From: Shinella zoogloeoides
GTDB lineage: Bacteria > Pseudomonadota > Alphaproteobacteria > Rhizobiales > Rhizobiaceae
DNA length: 64,000 nt
Assembly: GCF_030733845.1 (NCBI RefSeq)
Contig: NZ_CP132311.1
Location: 1,367,501 to 1,431,500, forward strand
Direction of reading: 5' to 3'
The notes under the pieces: generated by a model
Seen by the model: the letters and a program-made list of their open reading frames with translations, nothing else
Database searches by the model: none
Told to the model about the DNA's origin: nothing
Position numbers and translations under genes: made by a program
Shown here: one piece after another, positions 1 through 9,709 of the stretch
How the letters are laid out: each line of letters begins with the position of its first letter
How positions within the stretch are numbered: position 1 is the stretch's first letter

Positions 1-977
1 AGTTCGGCGATGACAGGCAGATGGTTCGACCCGAACGCCGGACCGACACTCCGCGCGCGCAGAAAAATATCCGGCGAGACGACGATATGGTCGATCGAGG
101 CGCCGATATAGGCGAGGGCGTCGAGCTTCATGGAAAAGCGTGTGACCGGTTGCAGCCAGCCGCCGGCAGTGGAGGCAAGGCCGGCCTGCGCGAGGAAGCT
201 GCGGAAGAAGGGCGACCAGGTGGGCGTGTTCCAGTCGCCGGCGACGATGACCGGCGCCTTTTCGAGATCGCCCTTCACCGCATCGGCGGTGGCGGAGAGA
301 TAGGCGTTGCGATCGCGCCATTGCCAGAGCCGGCGCGGCGTTTCCGGGTGCAGGGCGTAGAGGAAGAGCGGCTTGCCGTTGAGCGCGAGCTCCAGCCGGA
401 GCGGCTGCTTGTAGGCATGCTCCTCGGTGAAGGCGCGCTTCAGCTCCGTCTCGGCGCGGATGGGAAGGTTGGAGAAGACCTTCAGGTCGTCGCGCTCGCG
501 GCTGTCGGCACTGCTCTCGTATGGATAGAGCCCGGACGTGGAAATGGCCTTGTCCCACGCCTCCGTGGTTTCCTGCAGCACGACGATATCGGGCTTTTCC
601 CGCCGCAGGAGGTCGATGAAGACCGCCGGGTCCTCCGCATTCTCGACGAAGAGATTGGCGGTCAGCACCTTCAGGCCGCCGGCGCCGGCGCCCGCGCTGC
701 GCGCAGTCGATACGTCCGTGGCCGGAATGATCGCCACGGCAAGGCCGAGAAAGGCGATGACGATCGCCTTGATGCGCCGCGTCACCAGGGCAGCGACCGT
801 GAGGAGGACGCCGCCCGTCACCACATAGGGCCAGGCGAAGGTGAGGAGGTCGACGAGCCAGAACCGGTCGGCGGCCAGCACGACCACGCTGACGGTGAAG
901 AGATAGGCGATGACGCCCGGCAGGACGAGGACGCGGTAGGCGAGGGCGACCGGTCCCCGGCGCGGTGCTATCGGCAT
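1..977 (-). CDS. Membrane-anchored endonuclease/exonuclease/phosphatase family protein (partial)
   Basis: The gene runs off the left edge, so 325 codons are visible and the C-terminus is missing. The N-terminal 90 residues hold about three hydrophobic segments, followed by an EEP (DNase I-like) fold beginning at LKVLTANLFVEN. The family's metal-binding pieces are visible: QETTEAW after DIVVL, AGDWNTP, and SNHLPVIAEL near the window edge. Such proteins are membrane-tethered phosphoesterases of unknown substrate. The start at 977 has AAGGA seven bases upstream; an in-frame ATG at 995 has no such site. The family call is secure, the substrate unknown. Confidence 0.85.
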   Translation of the reverse strand, partial: MPIAPRRGPVALAYRVLVLPGVIAYLFTVSVVVLAADRFWLVDLLTFAWPYVVTGGVLLTVAALVTRRIKAIVIAFLGLAVAIIPATDVSTARSAGAGAGGLKVLTANLFVENAEDPAVFIDLLRREKPDIVVLQETTEAWDKAISTSGLYPYESSADSRERDDLKVFSNLPIRAETELKRAFTEEHAYKQPLRLELALNGKPLFLYALHPETPRRLWQWRDRNAYLSATADAVKGDLEKAPVIVAGDWNTPTWSPFFRSFLAQAGLASTAGGWLQPVTRFSMKLDALAYIGASIDHIVVSPDIFLRARSVGPAFGSNHLPVIAE

Positions 978-1106
978 CGACTGTTCCTTCTGCATCACGG
1001 GATTCGGGCAGGTCGATTCCCGTAACGGGAGGTTTGCATGTACCGCGCGGATGGCGGTGCTGCAATGAGGTCGTGATGGAGAGGGGTTGCGGGGCGTATC
1101 CGTTGC

Positions 1107-1136
1107 AAGAAAAAAGCCCGGGATTGCTCCCGGGCT
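1107..1136 (-). terminator. Intrinsic terminator of nrdJ
   Basis: On the minus strand a 9-bp GC-rich stem (1115-1123 with 1128-1136, loop of 4) is followed by a run of T. It lies 28 bases past the nrdJ stop. Confidence 0.9.
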
Positions 1137-1163
1137 TCTCCATGACATTTTCTCCGGCGGTCC

Positions 1164-4100
1164 TTAGCTGCAGCCGCTCGTCGCGCCGCAGGTGTCGCAC
1201 TTCTCGCAGGTGCCGTTGCGCACCATGGTGAAGTTCTGGCACTCCGAGCACATGTTGCCGGTGTAGCCCTGGGCGATCGAGCGCATGCGGCGTTCGGTTT
1301 CGAGCTTCTTGGCGTCGGCCTTGGCGCTGGCGGCGTCGGCGGCTGCCTTGTCGGAGAAGAGGGCCGTGATGCCTTCGGGGGCGTCGTCGGCGACTTCCTC
1401 TGCGATCTCCTCGGCAAGCTCGGCGGCGCGTTCCTCGTAGTCGCGCTTGAAGGCGACGATCTCGGAGGTGGCGACCGCCGTCGCCGGTTCCAGCTTGCGG
1501 GCAGCGTTGCCGGCAAAGGCGGTGACGTTGCCGGCCGACGAGGCCTTTGCAGGCGCGGCGGTGGCGGCACCCTTCGGTTCGCCGAGCGCGCGCTCGCTCT
1601 GGCCGCCCTGGACGAGCGTCGGCTTGTGGCCGCGCGTCCAGCCGGTGGAGATCAGGTTGGTCTTGCCCTCCTGGATGCCCTTGCCGAGCGCCGTGTTGGA
1701 GAAGTCCGACGTGTCGACATGCGCAAGGTCATGGCGGCCGAGATAGGAGACGGCAAGCTCGCGGAAGACGTAGTCGAGGATCGACGTCGCGTTCTTGATC
1801 GCGTCGTTGCCGATGACCATGCCGGCCGGCTCGAACTTCGTGAAGGTGAAGGCCTCCACATATTCTTCCAGCGGCACGCCGTATTGCAGGCCGAGCGAGA
1901 TGGCGATGGCGAAGTTGTTCATCATCGCACGGAAGGCGGCGCCTTCCTTGTGCATGTCGATGAAGATCTCGCCGAGGCGGCCATCGCCGAATTCGCCGGT
2001 GCGCAGATATACCTTGTGCCCGCCGATCACGGCCTTCTGGGTGTAGCCCTGGCGGCGGTTCGGCAGCTTCTCACGGTCGCGCACCAAGCGCTCGACGATC
2101 TTCTCGACGATCTTTTCCGTGACCTGCACGGCCTGGGCGGCAGCGGGGGCCGCGACCAGCGCCTCGATCGCATCGTCCTCGTCCTCCGCGTCCTCGATCA
2201 GCGAGGCGTTCAGCGGCTGGGAGAGCTTCGAGCCGTCGCGGTAGAGGGCGTTGGCCTTCAGCGCGAGCTTCCAGGAGAGCATGTAGGCGTTCTTGCAGTC
2301 CTCGACGGTCGCCTCGTTCGGCATGTTGATCGTCTTGGAGATGGCGCCCGAGATGAACGGCTGGGCGGCCGCCATCATGCGGATGTGGCTTTCGACCGAC
2401 AGGTAGCGCTTGCCGATCTTGCCGCACGGATTGGCGCAGTCGAAGACCGGCAGGTGCTCGGACTTGAGGAAGGGCGCGCCTTCCAGCGTCATCGCACCGC
2501 AGACATGGATGTTCGCCGCCTCGATCTCCTTCTTCGTGAAGCCGATATGCTCCAGGAGGTTGAAGGACATGTCGGAAAGCTGCTCGTCGGAGACTTTCAG
2601 GGTCTCCTTCAGGAAGTCGGCGCCCAGCGTCCACTGGTTGAAGGCAAACTTGATGTCGAAGGCGGATTTCAGGCCGGCATTGACGGCTTCGATCTTGTCG
2701 TCCGGGAAGCCCTTGGCCTTCAGCGAGCCGGGGTTGACGGCCGGCGCCTGGTTGAAGTTGCCATGGCCGACCGCATAGGCCTCGATCTCGGCGATCTGGC
2801 TTTCCGAATAGCCGAGCGTGCGCAGGGCTTCGGGAACGGCGCGGTTGATGATCTTGAAGTAGCCGCCGCCGGCGAGCTTCTTGAACTTCACCAGCGCGAA
2901 GTCGGGCTCGATGCCGGTCGTGTCGCAGTCCATGACGAGGCCGATCGTGCCGGTCGGCGCGATGACGGTCGTCTGGGCGTTGCGGTAGCCGTGCTTCTCG
3001 CCGAGTTCGACGGCCTTGTCCCAGGCAGCCTTGGCATGAACGATGAGGGTCTGGTCCGGGCACTCGTCATGAACGAGCGCGACCGGGTTGACCGAAAGCT
3101 GCTCGTAGCCGGCCGTTTGGCCATAGGCCGCGCGGCGGTGGTTGCGCATGACGCGCAGCATGTTGTCGCGGTTCGGCGCGAAGTTCGGGAAGGGGCCGAG
3201 CTCGCTCGCCATTTCGGCGGATGTCGCATAGGAAACGCCCGTCATGATCGCGGTCAGCGCGCCGGCAATGGCGCGGCCTTCCGTCGAATCGTAGGGAATG
3301 CCCGAGGACATCAAAAGGCCGCCGATATTGGCGTAGCCGAGGCCGAGCGTGCGGTATTCGTAGGAGCGTTCCGCGATCTGGCGCGACGGGAACTGCGCCA
3401 TCATGACCGAGACTTCGAGCACGATGGTCCAGAGGCGGACGGCGTGTTCGTAGTCGGCGATGTTGATGTTCTTGGTGGCTGCATCCTTGAACTGAAGCAG
3501 GTTCAGCGAGGCGAGGTTGCAGGCCGTGTCGTCGAGGAACATGTATTCCGAGCACGGGTTCGAGGCGCGGATCGGGCCTGCAGCCGGCGAGGTGTGCCAG
3601 TCGTTCATCGTCGTGTTGAAGTGCAGGCCCGGATCGGCCGACGCCCAGGCGGCGTAGGAGATCTGTTCCCAGAGGTCGCGGGCCTTCAGCGTCTTCATGA
3701 CCTTGCCGTCCTTGCGGGCGGTCAGGTTCCAGTCGCCGTCATTCTCGACGGCGCGCAGGAAATCGTCCTTCAGCGAGACGGAGTTGTTGGAGTTCTGGCC
3801 GGAAACGGTGAGATAGGCTTCCGAATCCCAGTCCGTGTCGTAGGTCTTGAACTCGATATCCTTGTAGCCCTGCTTGGCGAACTGAATAACGCGCTTGATG
3901 TAGTTTTCCGGAACCTGGCTCTTCTTGGCGGCGCGGATCTCGCGCTTGAGGGCCGGGTTCTCCGCCGGGTCGTAGCAGCGGTCGCCTTCGGCCGAGCAAT
4001 TGACGCAGGCTTTCATGATGGCCTTGAGGTGGCCGGCCACGATCTTCGAGCCGGTGACGAGCGCTGCCACCTTCTGCTCTTCCTTGACCTTCCAGTTGAT

Positions 4101-4979
4101 GTAGTCCTCGATATCGGGATGGTCGATGTCGACCACGACCATCTTGGCGGCGCGGCGCGTCGTGCCGCCCGACTTGATGGCGCCGGCGGCGCGGTCGCCG
4201 ATCTTCAGGAAGCTCATGAGGCCGGAGGAGCGGCCGCCGCCCGAAAGCTTTTCGCCTTCGCCGCGCAGATGCGAGAAGTTGGAGCCGGTGCCGGAGCCGT
4301 ACTTGAACAGGCGCGCTTCACGCACCCAAAGGTCCATGATGCCGTTCTCGTTGACAAGATCGTCCTCGACGGACTGGATGAAGCAGGCGTGCGGCTGGGG
4401 ATGCTCGTAGGCGGACTTGGACTTGGTGAGCTTGCCGGTGAAGGGGTCGACATAGAAATGGCCCTGGCCGGGGCCGTCGATGCCGTAGGCCCAGTGCAGG
4501 CCGGTGTTGAACCACTGCGGCGAGTTCGGGGCGACGCGCTGCGTGGCGAGCATGTAGGCAAGCTCGTCCTTGAAGGCGGCAGCGTCTTCCTCGGAAGCGA
4601 AATACTTGCCCTTCCAGCCCCAGTAGGTCCAGGTGCCGGCGAGGCGGTCAAAAACCTGGCGGGCGTCGGTTTCCGAGCCATACCGCTCATTTTCCGGCAG
4701 CGCCTTCAGGGCGTCGGTGTCGGGTACGGAGCGCCACAGGAAGGAGGGAACGTCGTTCTCCTCGACCTTCTTCAGGCGCGCGGGTACGCCGGCCTTGCGG
4801 AAATACTTCTGGGCGAGGATGTCGGCGGCGACCTGGGAGAACTGCGCCGGCACGTCGATGTCGGCCAGGCGGAACACGATGGAGCCGTCCGGGTTTTTGA
4901 TCTCGCTGACGGCCTTGCGGAATTCGATCTCCGCATAGGCCGACTGGCCGGGTTTGGTGAAACGACGTTCTATGCGCAT
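1164..4979 (-). CDS. nrdJ: Vitamin B12-dependent (class II) ribonucleotide reductase
   Basis: The 1271-residue protein reduces ribonucleotides to deoxyribonucleotides with adenosylcobalamin as radical source, in the cytoplasm, independently of oxygen. The NPCSE active-site motif lies near residue 475, and the C-terminal 30 residues carry a cluster of cysteines (CSEC, CEKC, CGA, GCS) for re-reduction and metal binding. The length fits the long alphaproteobacterial NrdJ form. I chose the ATG at 4979 (MRIERRF); AAGGA sits eight bases upstream and the extra 16 upstream codons look non-coding. It is monocistronic with a strong terminator, and an NrdR-like box lies 158-173 bases upstream of the start. 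Confidence 0.97.
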   Translation of the reverse strand: MRIERRFTKPGQSAYAEIEFRKAVSEIKNPDGSIVFRLADIDVPAQFSQVAADILAQKYFRKAGVPARLKKVEENDVPSFLWRSVPDTDALKALPENERYGSETDARQVFDRLAGTWTYWGWKGKYFASEEDAAAFKDELAYMLATQRVAPNSPQWFNTGLHWAYGIDGPGQGHFYVDPFTGKLTKSKSAYEHPQPHACFIQSVEDDLVNENGIMDLWVREARLFKYGSGTGSNFSHLRGEGEKLSGGGRSSGLMSFLKIGDRAAGAIKSGGTTRRAAKMVVVDIDHPDIEDYINWKVKEEQKVAALVTGSKIVAGHLKAIMKACVNCSAEGDRCYDPAENPALKREIRAAKKSQVPENYIKRVIQFAKQGYKDIEFKTYDTDWDSEAYLTVSGQNSNNSVSLKDDFLRAVENDGDWNLTARKDGKVMKTLKARDLWEQISYAAWASADPGLHFNTTMNDWHTSPAAGPIRASNPCSEYMFLDDTACNLASLNLLQFKDAATKNINIADYEHAVRLWTIVLEVSVMMAQFPSRQIAERSYEYRTLGLGYANIGGLLMSSGIPYDSTEGRAIAGALTAIMTGVSYATSAEMASELGPFPNFAPNRDNMLRVMRNHRRAAYGQTAGYEQLSVNPVALVHDECPDQTLIVHAKAAWDKAVELGEKHGYRNAQTTVIAPTGTIGLVMDCDTTGIEPDFALVKFKKLAGGGYFKIINRAVPEALRTLGYSESQIAEIEAYAVGHGNFNQAPAVNPGSLKAKGFPDDKIEAVNAGLKSAFDIKFAFNQWTLGADFLKETLKVSDEQLSDMSFNLLEHIGFTKKEIEAANIHVCGAMTLEGAPFLKSEHLPVFDCANPCGKIGKRYLSVESHIRMMAAAQPFISGAISKTINMPNEATVEDCKNAYMLSWKLALKANALYRDGSKLSQPLNASLIEDAEDEDDAIEALVAAPAAAQAVQVTEKIVEKIVERLVRDREKLPNRRQGYTQKAVIGGHKVYLRTGEFGDGRLGEIFIDMHKEGAAFRAMMNNFAIAISLGLQYGVPLEEYVEAFTFTKFEPAGMVIGNDAIKNATSILDYVFRELAVSYLGRHDLAHVDTSDFSNTALGKGIQEGKTNLISTGWTRGHKPTLVQGGQSERALGEPKGAATAAPAKASSAGNVTAFAGNAARKLEPATAVATSEIVAFKRDYEERAAELAEEIAEEVADDAPEGITALFSDKAAADAASAKADAKKLETERRMRSIAQGYTGNMCSECQNFTMVRNGTCEKCDTCGATSGCS

Positions 4980-5105
4980 TGTCCGTTGTCCTTCGCTGCC
5001 GCATCCTGCCTTGAAAACAGGGCGCAATTATCCCCGTCCGGCCGCAATGCAATTGCAGCCAGCCCAAATCATCCAGTCCGTGCGGGAAACCCGATTGATC
5101 TCGAG

Positions 5106-5152
5106 TTCCTGTATCTTGCGATGAGTATGGCTGCAAACACTAAATATAGTAT
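5106..5152. promoter_or_regulatory. Candidate NrdR box pair upstream of nrdJ
   Basis: Positions 5137-5152 match the NrdR consensus acaCwAtATaTwGtgt at 14 of 16 bases. A weaker match (9 of 16, keeping the central AT and flanking C/G) sits at 5106-5121, exactly 31 bp away, the spacing usual for paired NrdR boxes. Read on the minus strand, the main box contains a TATATT that could be a -10 element. NrdR is the ATP/dATP-sensing repressor of ribonucleotide reductase genes. Confidence 0.7.
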
Positions 5153-5171
5153 CAACAGCTTCTTTTTTCCA

Positions 5172-5183
5172 GACCTAAAGGTC
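5172..5183. repeat. Short inverted repeat GACCT-AA-AGGTC
   Basis: Five-base arms around two A residues, 20 bp beyond the NrdR-like box and upstream of nrdJ. It could be an operator half or chance; no factor is assigned. Confidence 0.3.
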
Positions 5184-5369
5184 ACGCAGGCGCACTGGAA
5201 ACCGGGCGCAGAAAGCACCCTTGCGGCAGACGGATCATCCGCCAGCCACATGCGCATGGAAACGCGATTTCGAGAGGAGGACCGACCTCGTAACAATACG
5301 GTCCAGTCGCCGCCGCAACTTGGTTTTCATTAACCCCATCAGGCCGATTCCCGTCAAGGGCTGGTTTGT

Positions 5370-5384
5370 GAACGAAGTTTGAAC
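5370..5384. promoter_or_regulatory. Candidate LexA (SOS) box, GAAC-N7-GAAC
   Basis: The direct repeat matches the alphaproteobacterial LexA target GTTC-N7-GTTC read on the minus strand. On the plus strand it is followed by TATATC (5386-5391), a possible -10. On the minus strand the next annotated gene is nrdJ, about 390 bp away. The regulated transcript is therefore unclear. Confidence 0.5.
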
Positions 5385-5641
5385 TCTATATCTTGTGGCT
5401 GCCATCTGTGGAAAATGGGGACATCCCCCAAGGCCTGAAAAATCAGCGGGTTCGTGCCGAAAGGTGAGGCGGCGTGCGATGCGACTGTGGAAAAGCAAAA
5501 AAAATCACGGGTGAAAAGACGGCTTTTTTTGCTCTCGCGACTTCGAGGAATAGCCATTCAGATCAAGCTGTGATCCGTGGATAAAGTGATTCCCTTCCGT
5601 AAGGTCAGGATCAGAACACGCGGGCCGATTGAGCGGTTCGC
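5385..5641. other. Intergenic stretch with no convincing gene
   Basis: Between the LexA-like box and the frameshifted gene I see only a small hairpin (GGGGA-CAT-TCCCC type, near 5416-5430) and an A/T-only inverted repeat near 5500-5535 ending in seven T. A short LexA-controlled RNA on the plus strand is conceivable, but I found no supported coding frame. Confidence 0.35.
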
Positions 5642-6222
5642 CTAGAGCGCGTCGAGATTGAGGCCGACGGTAATGGCGCCGATCACCGCGCCGGTTTGCG
5701 GGTCGCGGATGGGGAGGCTGGCCTGCGACTGCATGAGCTGGGTGGACTCGTCCCGCGCCGCCTCCTCGACATGGAGCGTGCCCGCGCCGAAAGCGATCTG
5801 CCATTTCGCTTCGTCGCCCTGCCAGTAATCGGAGGTGACGTCGCTCTGGCCGACGTTGAGGCCGCGATTGTCCATGACGAAGATTTCGGTGACCAGCCCT
5901 CGGCGGCGCGCTGGCGGCCCTTGAGATAGAGCGACAGGGGGTTGGAGAGCTGGGCATCGATCATCGGTCGTTTCGCGGCGGAAAGCTCGCTCCGCCAGCT
6001 CGCATCCAGTTCATCGATCTCTGCCTGGCCAAGTCCCGCATGGGCGGCGTTTTGCGCCAGGATCGCGTTGACGATCGCCGGCTCCTGCAGCCAGGGCAGG
6101 ACATTGGCGTTGACGTAGTCAGTAACGGCGCTGGTGCGGATATCCGTCTGCCCTTCGGCGGGGCCGGTAAGGAGCGCGGCGGCGATGAAAGTTGCCGCGA
6201 ATGCCCGCCTTGCCTGCCACAT
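5642..6222 (-). pseudogene. PDC-sensor/Cache-like secreted protein, frameshifted
   Basis: The first part reads MWQARRAFAAT with a signal peptide, then a helical segment (VTDYVNANVLPWLQ). Reading frame is lost around 5895-5905, after QRAAEG. The next frame continues seamlessly as LVTEIFVMDNRGLNVGQSD and ends ITVGLNLDAL at 5642. The total length is one base short of 194 codons, so one missing base explains the break. MDNRG, YWQGDEAKW and a closing I-x-V-G-L strand are typical of PDC/Cache sensor folds. Either the gene is inactivated or the base is an assembly error. The ligand is unknown. Confidence 0.75.
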
Positions 6223-6297
6223 GGTTGCCTGTGCCTTCCGCGATCGAGCCGGGCGGTAAAAACAGGCATCATCGTGAGCGGGAATTGCGGAAAGATT

Positions 6298-6323
6298 AAG
6301 CCGGCGGGACGGCCCGCCGGCTT
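6298..6323 (-). terminator. GC-rich hairpin downstream of gpt
   Basis: An 11-bp perfect stem (6298-6308 with 6313-6323, loop of 4) lies 36 bases past the gpt stop. Downstream on the minus strand is TTAATCTTTCC, a broken T tract, so it may work in both directions at moderate strength. Confidence 0.7.
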
Positions 6324-6358
6324 GCCGTGAGATCATCGTTTGAAAGAGTGTCGGCGTG

Positions 6359-6856
6359 TCAGCCGTTCGTGCCCTTGGCGATCGGCTCCTGATAGGTGAA
6401 GCCCATGTCCCAGGGGAAATAGATCCAGGTGTCCTGGCTGACCTCGGTGACGAAGGTATCGACCAGCGGTCGGCCCTTCGGCTTGGCGTAGACGGCGGCG
6501 AAATGCGCCTTCGGCAGCATGGCGCGCACTTCGGCGGCGGTCTTGCCGGTGTCGGTCAGGTCGTCGACGATGAGGATGCCTTCGCCGCCCTCCTGGCTCA
6601 GTTCCGGGGAGATGCCCTTCAGCACATGCATTTCGCCCTGCGAAACATAGTCGTGATAGGAGGCGACGCAGACCGTCTCGATGACGCGGATGTTGAGCTC
6701 TCGCGAGACGATGGCGGCGGGCACCAGGCCGCCGCGGGTGATGCAGACGATCGCCCGCCATTCACGCCCGCCATCGGCCAGCCGCCAGGCGAGCGCGCGC
6801 GCATCGCGGTGGAACTGGTCCCAGGATACGGGAAAGGCTTTGTCGGGCAGCGACAT
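6359..6856 (-). CDS. gpt: Xanthine phosphoribosyltransferase
   Basis: This 165-residue protein converts xanthine and guanine plus PRPP to the nucleotides in purine salvage. The PRPP-binding loop [13 protein letters not shown] is at residues 94-106, and ITRGGLVPA near residue 40 fits the type I PRTase fold. Length matches bacterial Gpt (about 150-165). AGGAG lies eight bases before the ATG. It stands alone between a frameshifted gene and a stress protein. Confidence 0.93.
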   Translation of the reverse strand: MSLPDKAFPVSWDQFHRDARALAWRLADGGREWRAIVCITRGGLVPAAIVSRELNIRVIETVCVASYHDYVSQGEMHVLKGISPELSQEGGEGILIVDDLTDTGKTAAEVRAMLPKAHFAAVYAKPKGRPLVDTFVTEVSQDTWIYFPWDMGFTYQEPIAKGTNG

Positions 6857-6927
6857 GACAGGGGCTCCTGATAGGCGGAAAAAGAAGATTCCACCTCTCT
6901 AATGCAGTTTGCCCGCCAAGGAAATCG

Positions 6928-6952
6928 TCGCCCGGTCGCGAAAACCGGGCGA
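6928..6952 (-). terminator. Hairpin downstream of the universal stress protein gene
   Basis: A 9-bp stem (6928-6936 with 6944-6952) sits 17 bases past the stop at 6970. The following T run on the minus strand is poor, so termination strength is uncertain. Confidence 0.45.
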
Positions 6953-6969
6953 TCCACAGCCGTTTCGGC

Positions 6970-7812
6970 CTATCTCGACATCAGCGTCGGCACGCGGGCA
7001 TTGCGCATCATGGCGCTGGTGACGCCGCCGAAGAGGCGCTGGCGCAGCCGGGAATGGCTGTAGGCGCCCATGACGATGAGCCCGGCATCGATTTCCGTCG
7101 CGCGGCGGTTCAATGCATCGGCCACCGAATGGCCGTCAGAGGCTCCGGAGGTGACCGTGGTCTTGATGCCGTGGCGCGCAAGGGTGGCGGCTAGTTCCGC
7201 CCCGCAGAAATCGCGCGACTGCATGATGTTCTCGGGCGGATCGACGGTGAAGATCTCGACTTCCCGGGCAGACGTGAGGAAGGGCAGGGCGTCGAAGGCG
7301 GCGCGTGCCGATTCCCGCGAGCCGTTCCAGGCGAGCAGCACGCGTTCGATGGGCGCGGGGCCGGACGGCGCGTTGGAGATGAGATAGACGGGGCGACCGC
7401 TTTCGTAGAGCATGTCCTCGATGTCTTCGCGCGACGGGCCGTCGACGTCGGGGTCGAACTGTCCGGCAATCACGATGTCGGCGCCGCGGGCGCTGTCGAT
7501 GACGCCCGCCGAGGCATAGCCGGCGGTGCCGGTGAAGAGACGCCATTCATAGGAGATGTCGTCGCGCTCGCAGCGCGAGCGGAATGCCTGCTCGACTTCG
7601 CGGGACTGGCGCTGGGCGCGCTCCTGCAGGTCCATGACGGCATTGGGATCGGGATATTCCATGGGTGCGATCAGCGTGACAACGACCGGGATCTCCGCAT
7701 GGATGCCGATGACATGCCCACCCGTCCGGCGCGCCAGCGCCAGCGCGTGGTCCGTCACCTTGCCGGCGTCCTCGGCGGCGCTCAGCACCGCCACGATGGT
7801 CTTGTAGGTCAT
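6970..7812 (-). CDS. Tandem-domain universal stress protein (UspA family)
   Basis: The 280-residue protein holds two UspA folds, one starting at MTYKTIVAVLSAA and one at RVLLAWNGSRESARA. The second domain ends with the G-x2-G-x9-S/T-like stretch VMGAYSHSRLRQRLFGG, typical of ATP-binding Usp proteins. Tandem Usp proteins of this length are common in rhizobia and linked to stress survival. AGGAGG lies six bases before the ATG at 7812; an upstream in-frame extension to 7854 lacks a site and looks non-coding. Confidence 0.9.
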   Translation of the reverse strand: MTYKTIVAVLSAAEDAGKVTDHALALARRTGGHVIGIHAEIPVVVTLIAPMEYPDPNAVMDLQERAQRQSREVEQAFRSRCERDDISYEWRLFTGTAGYASAGVIDSARGADIVIAGQFDPDVDGPSREDIEDMLYESGRPVYLISNAPSGPAPIERVLLAWNGSRESARAAFDALPFLTSAREVEIFTVDPPENIMQSRDFCGAELAATLARHGIKTTVTSGASDGHSVADALNRRATEIDAGLIVMGAYSHSRLRQRLFGGVTSAMMRNARVPTLMSR

Positions 7813-7876
7813 TTCGGCCTCCTGTTTTCGCTTTACGAAGCCTGCGCCCGCCATGCCGCCAACACCTTGATCCGGA

Positions 7877-8632
7877 TCAAGAGACCGCCTTGGCGGCGGC
7901 GATTTCGGCGATCATCGCCAGTATATCACGTTCGGCCGCTTCCGCCGGAGCATCCGTGCGGCTGCGGATGACGATTTCCGTCGAGAAGCGGTTTTCCGAA
8001 AAGCGCGGATAGGAGCCGATGCTGGTCTCGAGATGGTTCTTCTGGATTTCGGCGAGCGCGCTGCCGATATCGCCTTCGCCGAAGGGCGAGGGGACGGAAC
8101 GCGAGAGCATCGGCTGGCCGCCCTGAAGTTTCGGCACGATTGTGCTCAGCATGGCGGTGAAGACCTGCGGCACGCCGGCCATGACATAGACATTGCCGAT
8201 GTTGAAGCCCGGTGCCGTCGAGACGACGTTCTCGATGTGGACGGCGCCCTCGGGCATGCGGGCCATGCGCTGGCGGGCCTCGTTGAACTCGACGCCGCGC
8301 TTTTCATACATGGCGCCGAGCAGTTGCATGGCAAGCGCATCGTGCAGGCACGGCACGCCGAAGGCCTTGGAAATGGCGTCCGCGGTGATGTCGTCATGCG
8401 TCGGGCCGATGCCGCCGGAGGTGAAGACATAGGTATAGCGCGCCCGCAGCGCATTCAGCGCCTCGACGATGGCGTCCTCGTCGTCGCCGACGATCCGCAC
8501 CTCCTTGAGATCGATGCCGGCCAGGAACAGCACGTCGGCGAGCTGGCCGATATTCTTGTCCTTGGTGCGCCCGGAGAGAAGCTCGTCGCCGATGGCGAGC
8601 ATGGCGGCGGTGGCGATAGGGCTGGAACTCAT
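7877..8632 (-). CDS. CinA/MoaB-like molybdopterin-binding domain protein
   Basis: This 251-residue protein has the MoCF/CinA N-terminal domain: AIGDELLSGRTKDKN near residue 12 and FTSGGIGPTHDDITADA near residue 70. It lacks the C-terminal nicotinamide-nucleotide amidase domain of full CinA. Single-domain forms of this length are widespread in Rhizobiales and annotated as competence/damage-inducible protein A. The exact reaction is not established. It is transcribed away from wrbA. Confidence 0.88.
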   Translation of the reverse strand: MSSSPIATAAMLAIGDELLSGRTKDKNIGQLADVLFLAGIDLKEVRIVGDDEDAIVEALNALRARYTYVFTSGGIGPTHDDITADAISKAFGVPCLHDALAMQLLGAMYEKRGVEFNEARQRMARMPEGAVHIENVVSTAPGFNIGNVYVMAGVPQVFTAMLSTIVPKLQGGQPMLSRSVPSPFGEGDIGSALAEIQKNHLETSIGSYPRFSENRFSTEIVIRSRTDAPAEAAERDILAMIAEIAAAKAVS

Positions 8633-8802
8633 GGGCGCTCTCTGAATTTCGGACAGAAATGCCGACCGGAAGCGGCGGCATTGTCAATGGCAGGTGAACA
8701 GTCTGTCGACCGGGCGGCTCCTGTGTCGGCGCCACCGCAAAGTGCTACATCCAAGGCGACGCCGCAATCAAGCGGAAAGCCCCTTTGCAACAGGAGACGA
8801 CG

Positions 8803-9402
8803 ATGGCGAAAGTTCTGGTTCTTTACTACTCGGCCTACGGCCATATCGAGACGATGGCCTATGCCATGGCGGAAGGCGCAAAGTCGGCCGGTGCCGAAGT
8901 GACCGTGAAGCGGGTGCCGGAACTGGTGCCGGAAGACGTCGCCAAGGCTTCTCACTACAAGATGGACCAGAAGGCCGAGATCGCTACGGTCGACGAGCTT
9001 GCGGGCTATGACGCCATCATCGTCGGCGCCGGCACGCGCTACGGCACCGTCGCCTCGCAGATGCGCAACTTCTGGGACCAGACCGGCGGCCTCTGGGCGC
9101 AGGGCAAGCTGGTCGGCAAGGTCGGCTCGGTCTTCACCTCGTCGGCCACCCAGCACGGCGGCCAGGAATCGACCATCCTCGGCTTCATCCCGACGCTGAT
9201 GCACCACGGTCTCGTCGTCGTCGGCCTGCCCTATGCCTTCCAGGGCCAGATGGGCCTCGAAGAGGTCAAGGGCGGCTCGCCCTACGGCGCCTCCACGATC
9301 ACCGGCGGCGACGGCTCGCGCCAGCCTTCCGAAATCGAACTCGAAGCCGCGCGCTACCAGGGCGCCCACGTCGCCAAGATCGCCGGCAAGCTTTCGGCCT
9401 GA
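8803..9402 (+). CDS. wrbA: NAD(P)H:quinone oxidoreductase WrbA
   Basis: The 199-residue flavodoxin-fold enzyme makes two-electron reductions of quinones, limiting redox cycling. It starts [18 protein letters not shown], the FMN phosphate loop, and contains [16 protein letters not shown] near residue 78 and the WrbA-specific [12 protein letters not shown] near 110. AGGAG lies seven bases before the ATG at 8803. It is monocistronic and closed by a strong terminator just before the split tRNA-Leu. Confidence 0.96.
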   Translation: MAKVLVLYYSAYGHIETMAYAMAEGAKSAGAEVTVKRVPELVPEDVAKASHYKMDQKAEIATVDELAGYDAIIVGAGTRYGTVASQMRNFWDQTGGLWAQGKLVGKVGSVFTSSATQHGGQESTILGFIPTLMHHGLVVVGLPYAFQGQMGLEEVKGGSPYGASTITGGDGSRQPSEIELEAARYQGAHVAKIAGKLSA

Positions 9403-9430
9403 CGTTCTCCTGAAACGTCGCTGAAGAAGA

Positions 9431-9465
9431 GGGTGCGGCCAGCGTCAGGGGCCGCACCCTTTTTT
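9431..9465 (+). terminator. Intrinsic terminator of wrbA
   Basis: A 10-bp stem (9431-9440 with 9450-9459) is followed by six T, 28 bases past the wrbA stop. Confidence 0.93.
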
Positions 9466-9536
9466 GTGTTTGAAAACAGGCTTGCCGTGACCGGCCTCTT
9501 GATCCCACTGACTGCGTCAGTTACCCACTCCTGCAA

Positions 9537-9577
9537 GCGGGCGTGGCGAAACTGGTAGACGCAAGAGACTTAAAATC
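9537..9577 (+). pseudogene. 5' half of split host tRNA-Leu(UAA)
   Basis: The sequence gives a 7-base acceptor strand, a leucine-type D arm, the 5' anticodon stem AGAGA and the whole anticodon loop CTTAAAA (9569-9575), then stops matching a tRNA after 9577. The missing 3' half is found at 13416-13459, and the two acceptor strands are perfectly complementary. The stretch after 9577 gives no matching anticodon stem, variable arm or T loop, so the element does not restore the gene here. Confidence 0.93.
9568..9577 (+). repeat. Left 10-bp core repeat (attL core)
   Basis: ACTTAAAATC occurs here and at 13406-13415 in the same orientation, spanning the anticodon loop. Deleting one copy and the DNA between restores an intact tRNA-Leu(UAA), so these are the likely crossover cores of site-specific integration. 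Confidence 0.85.
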
Positions 9578-9650
9578 CGCAGAGAGTAGTCCCGGTACCG
9601 AAACCATCCCGGCGCAATCGCCCTCAACCCCTGAGAAACCAAGCTGAATT

Positions 9651-9679
9651 GGGCCCCGTTGCGGGCCCTTTTTCTTTTT
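9651..9679 (+). terminator. Intrinsic terminator just inside the left end of the element
   Basis: Stem 9651-9656 with 9663-9668 is followed by TTTTTCTTTTT. It would stop transcription that enters from the broken tRNA-Leu promoter about 140 bases after the tRNA 5' end. Confidence 0.85.
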
Positions 9680-9709
9680 CCAAAATAGTCCCCTTATCGG
9701 AACAAAATT

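Noticed and set aside
1626..5333. A 1235-codon open frame on the plus strand antisense to nrdJ
   Set aside because: It mirrors the codon structure of nrdJ, is Arg/Gly/Val/Asp-rich without any family motif, and is a common artefact opposite high-GC genes.
5235..5498. A small minus-strand gene under the LexA-like box
   Set aside because: The frames there (a 31-codon basic peptide and a 62-codon frame with a hydrophobic stretch) lack ribosome sites and any known SOS-inhibitor features.
9578..9640. A hidden 3' half restoring tRNA-Leu at the left junction
   Set aside because: No pairing with the AGAGA anticodon stem, no T loop and no complementary acceptor strand follow 9577.
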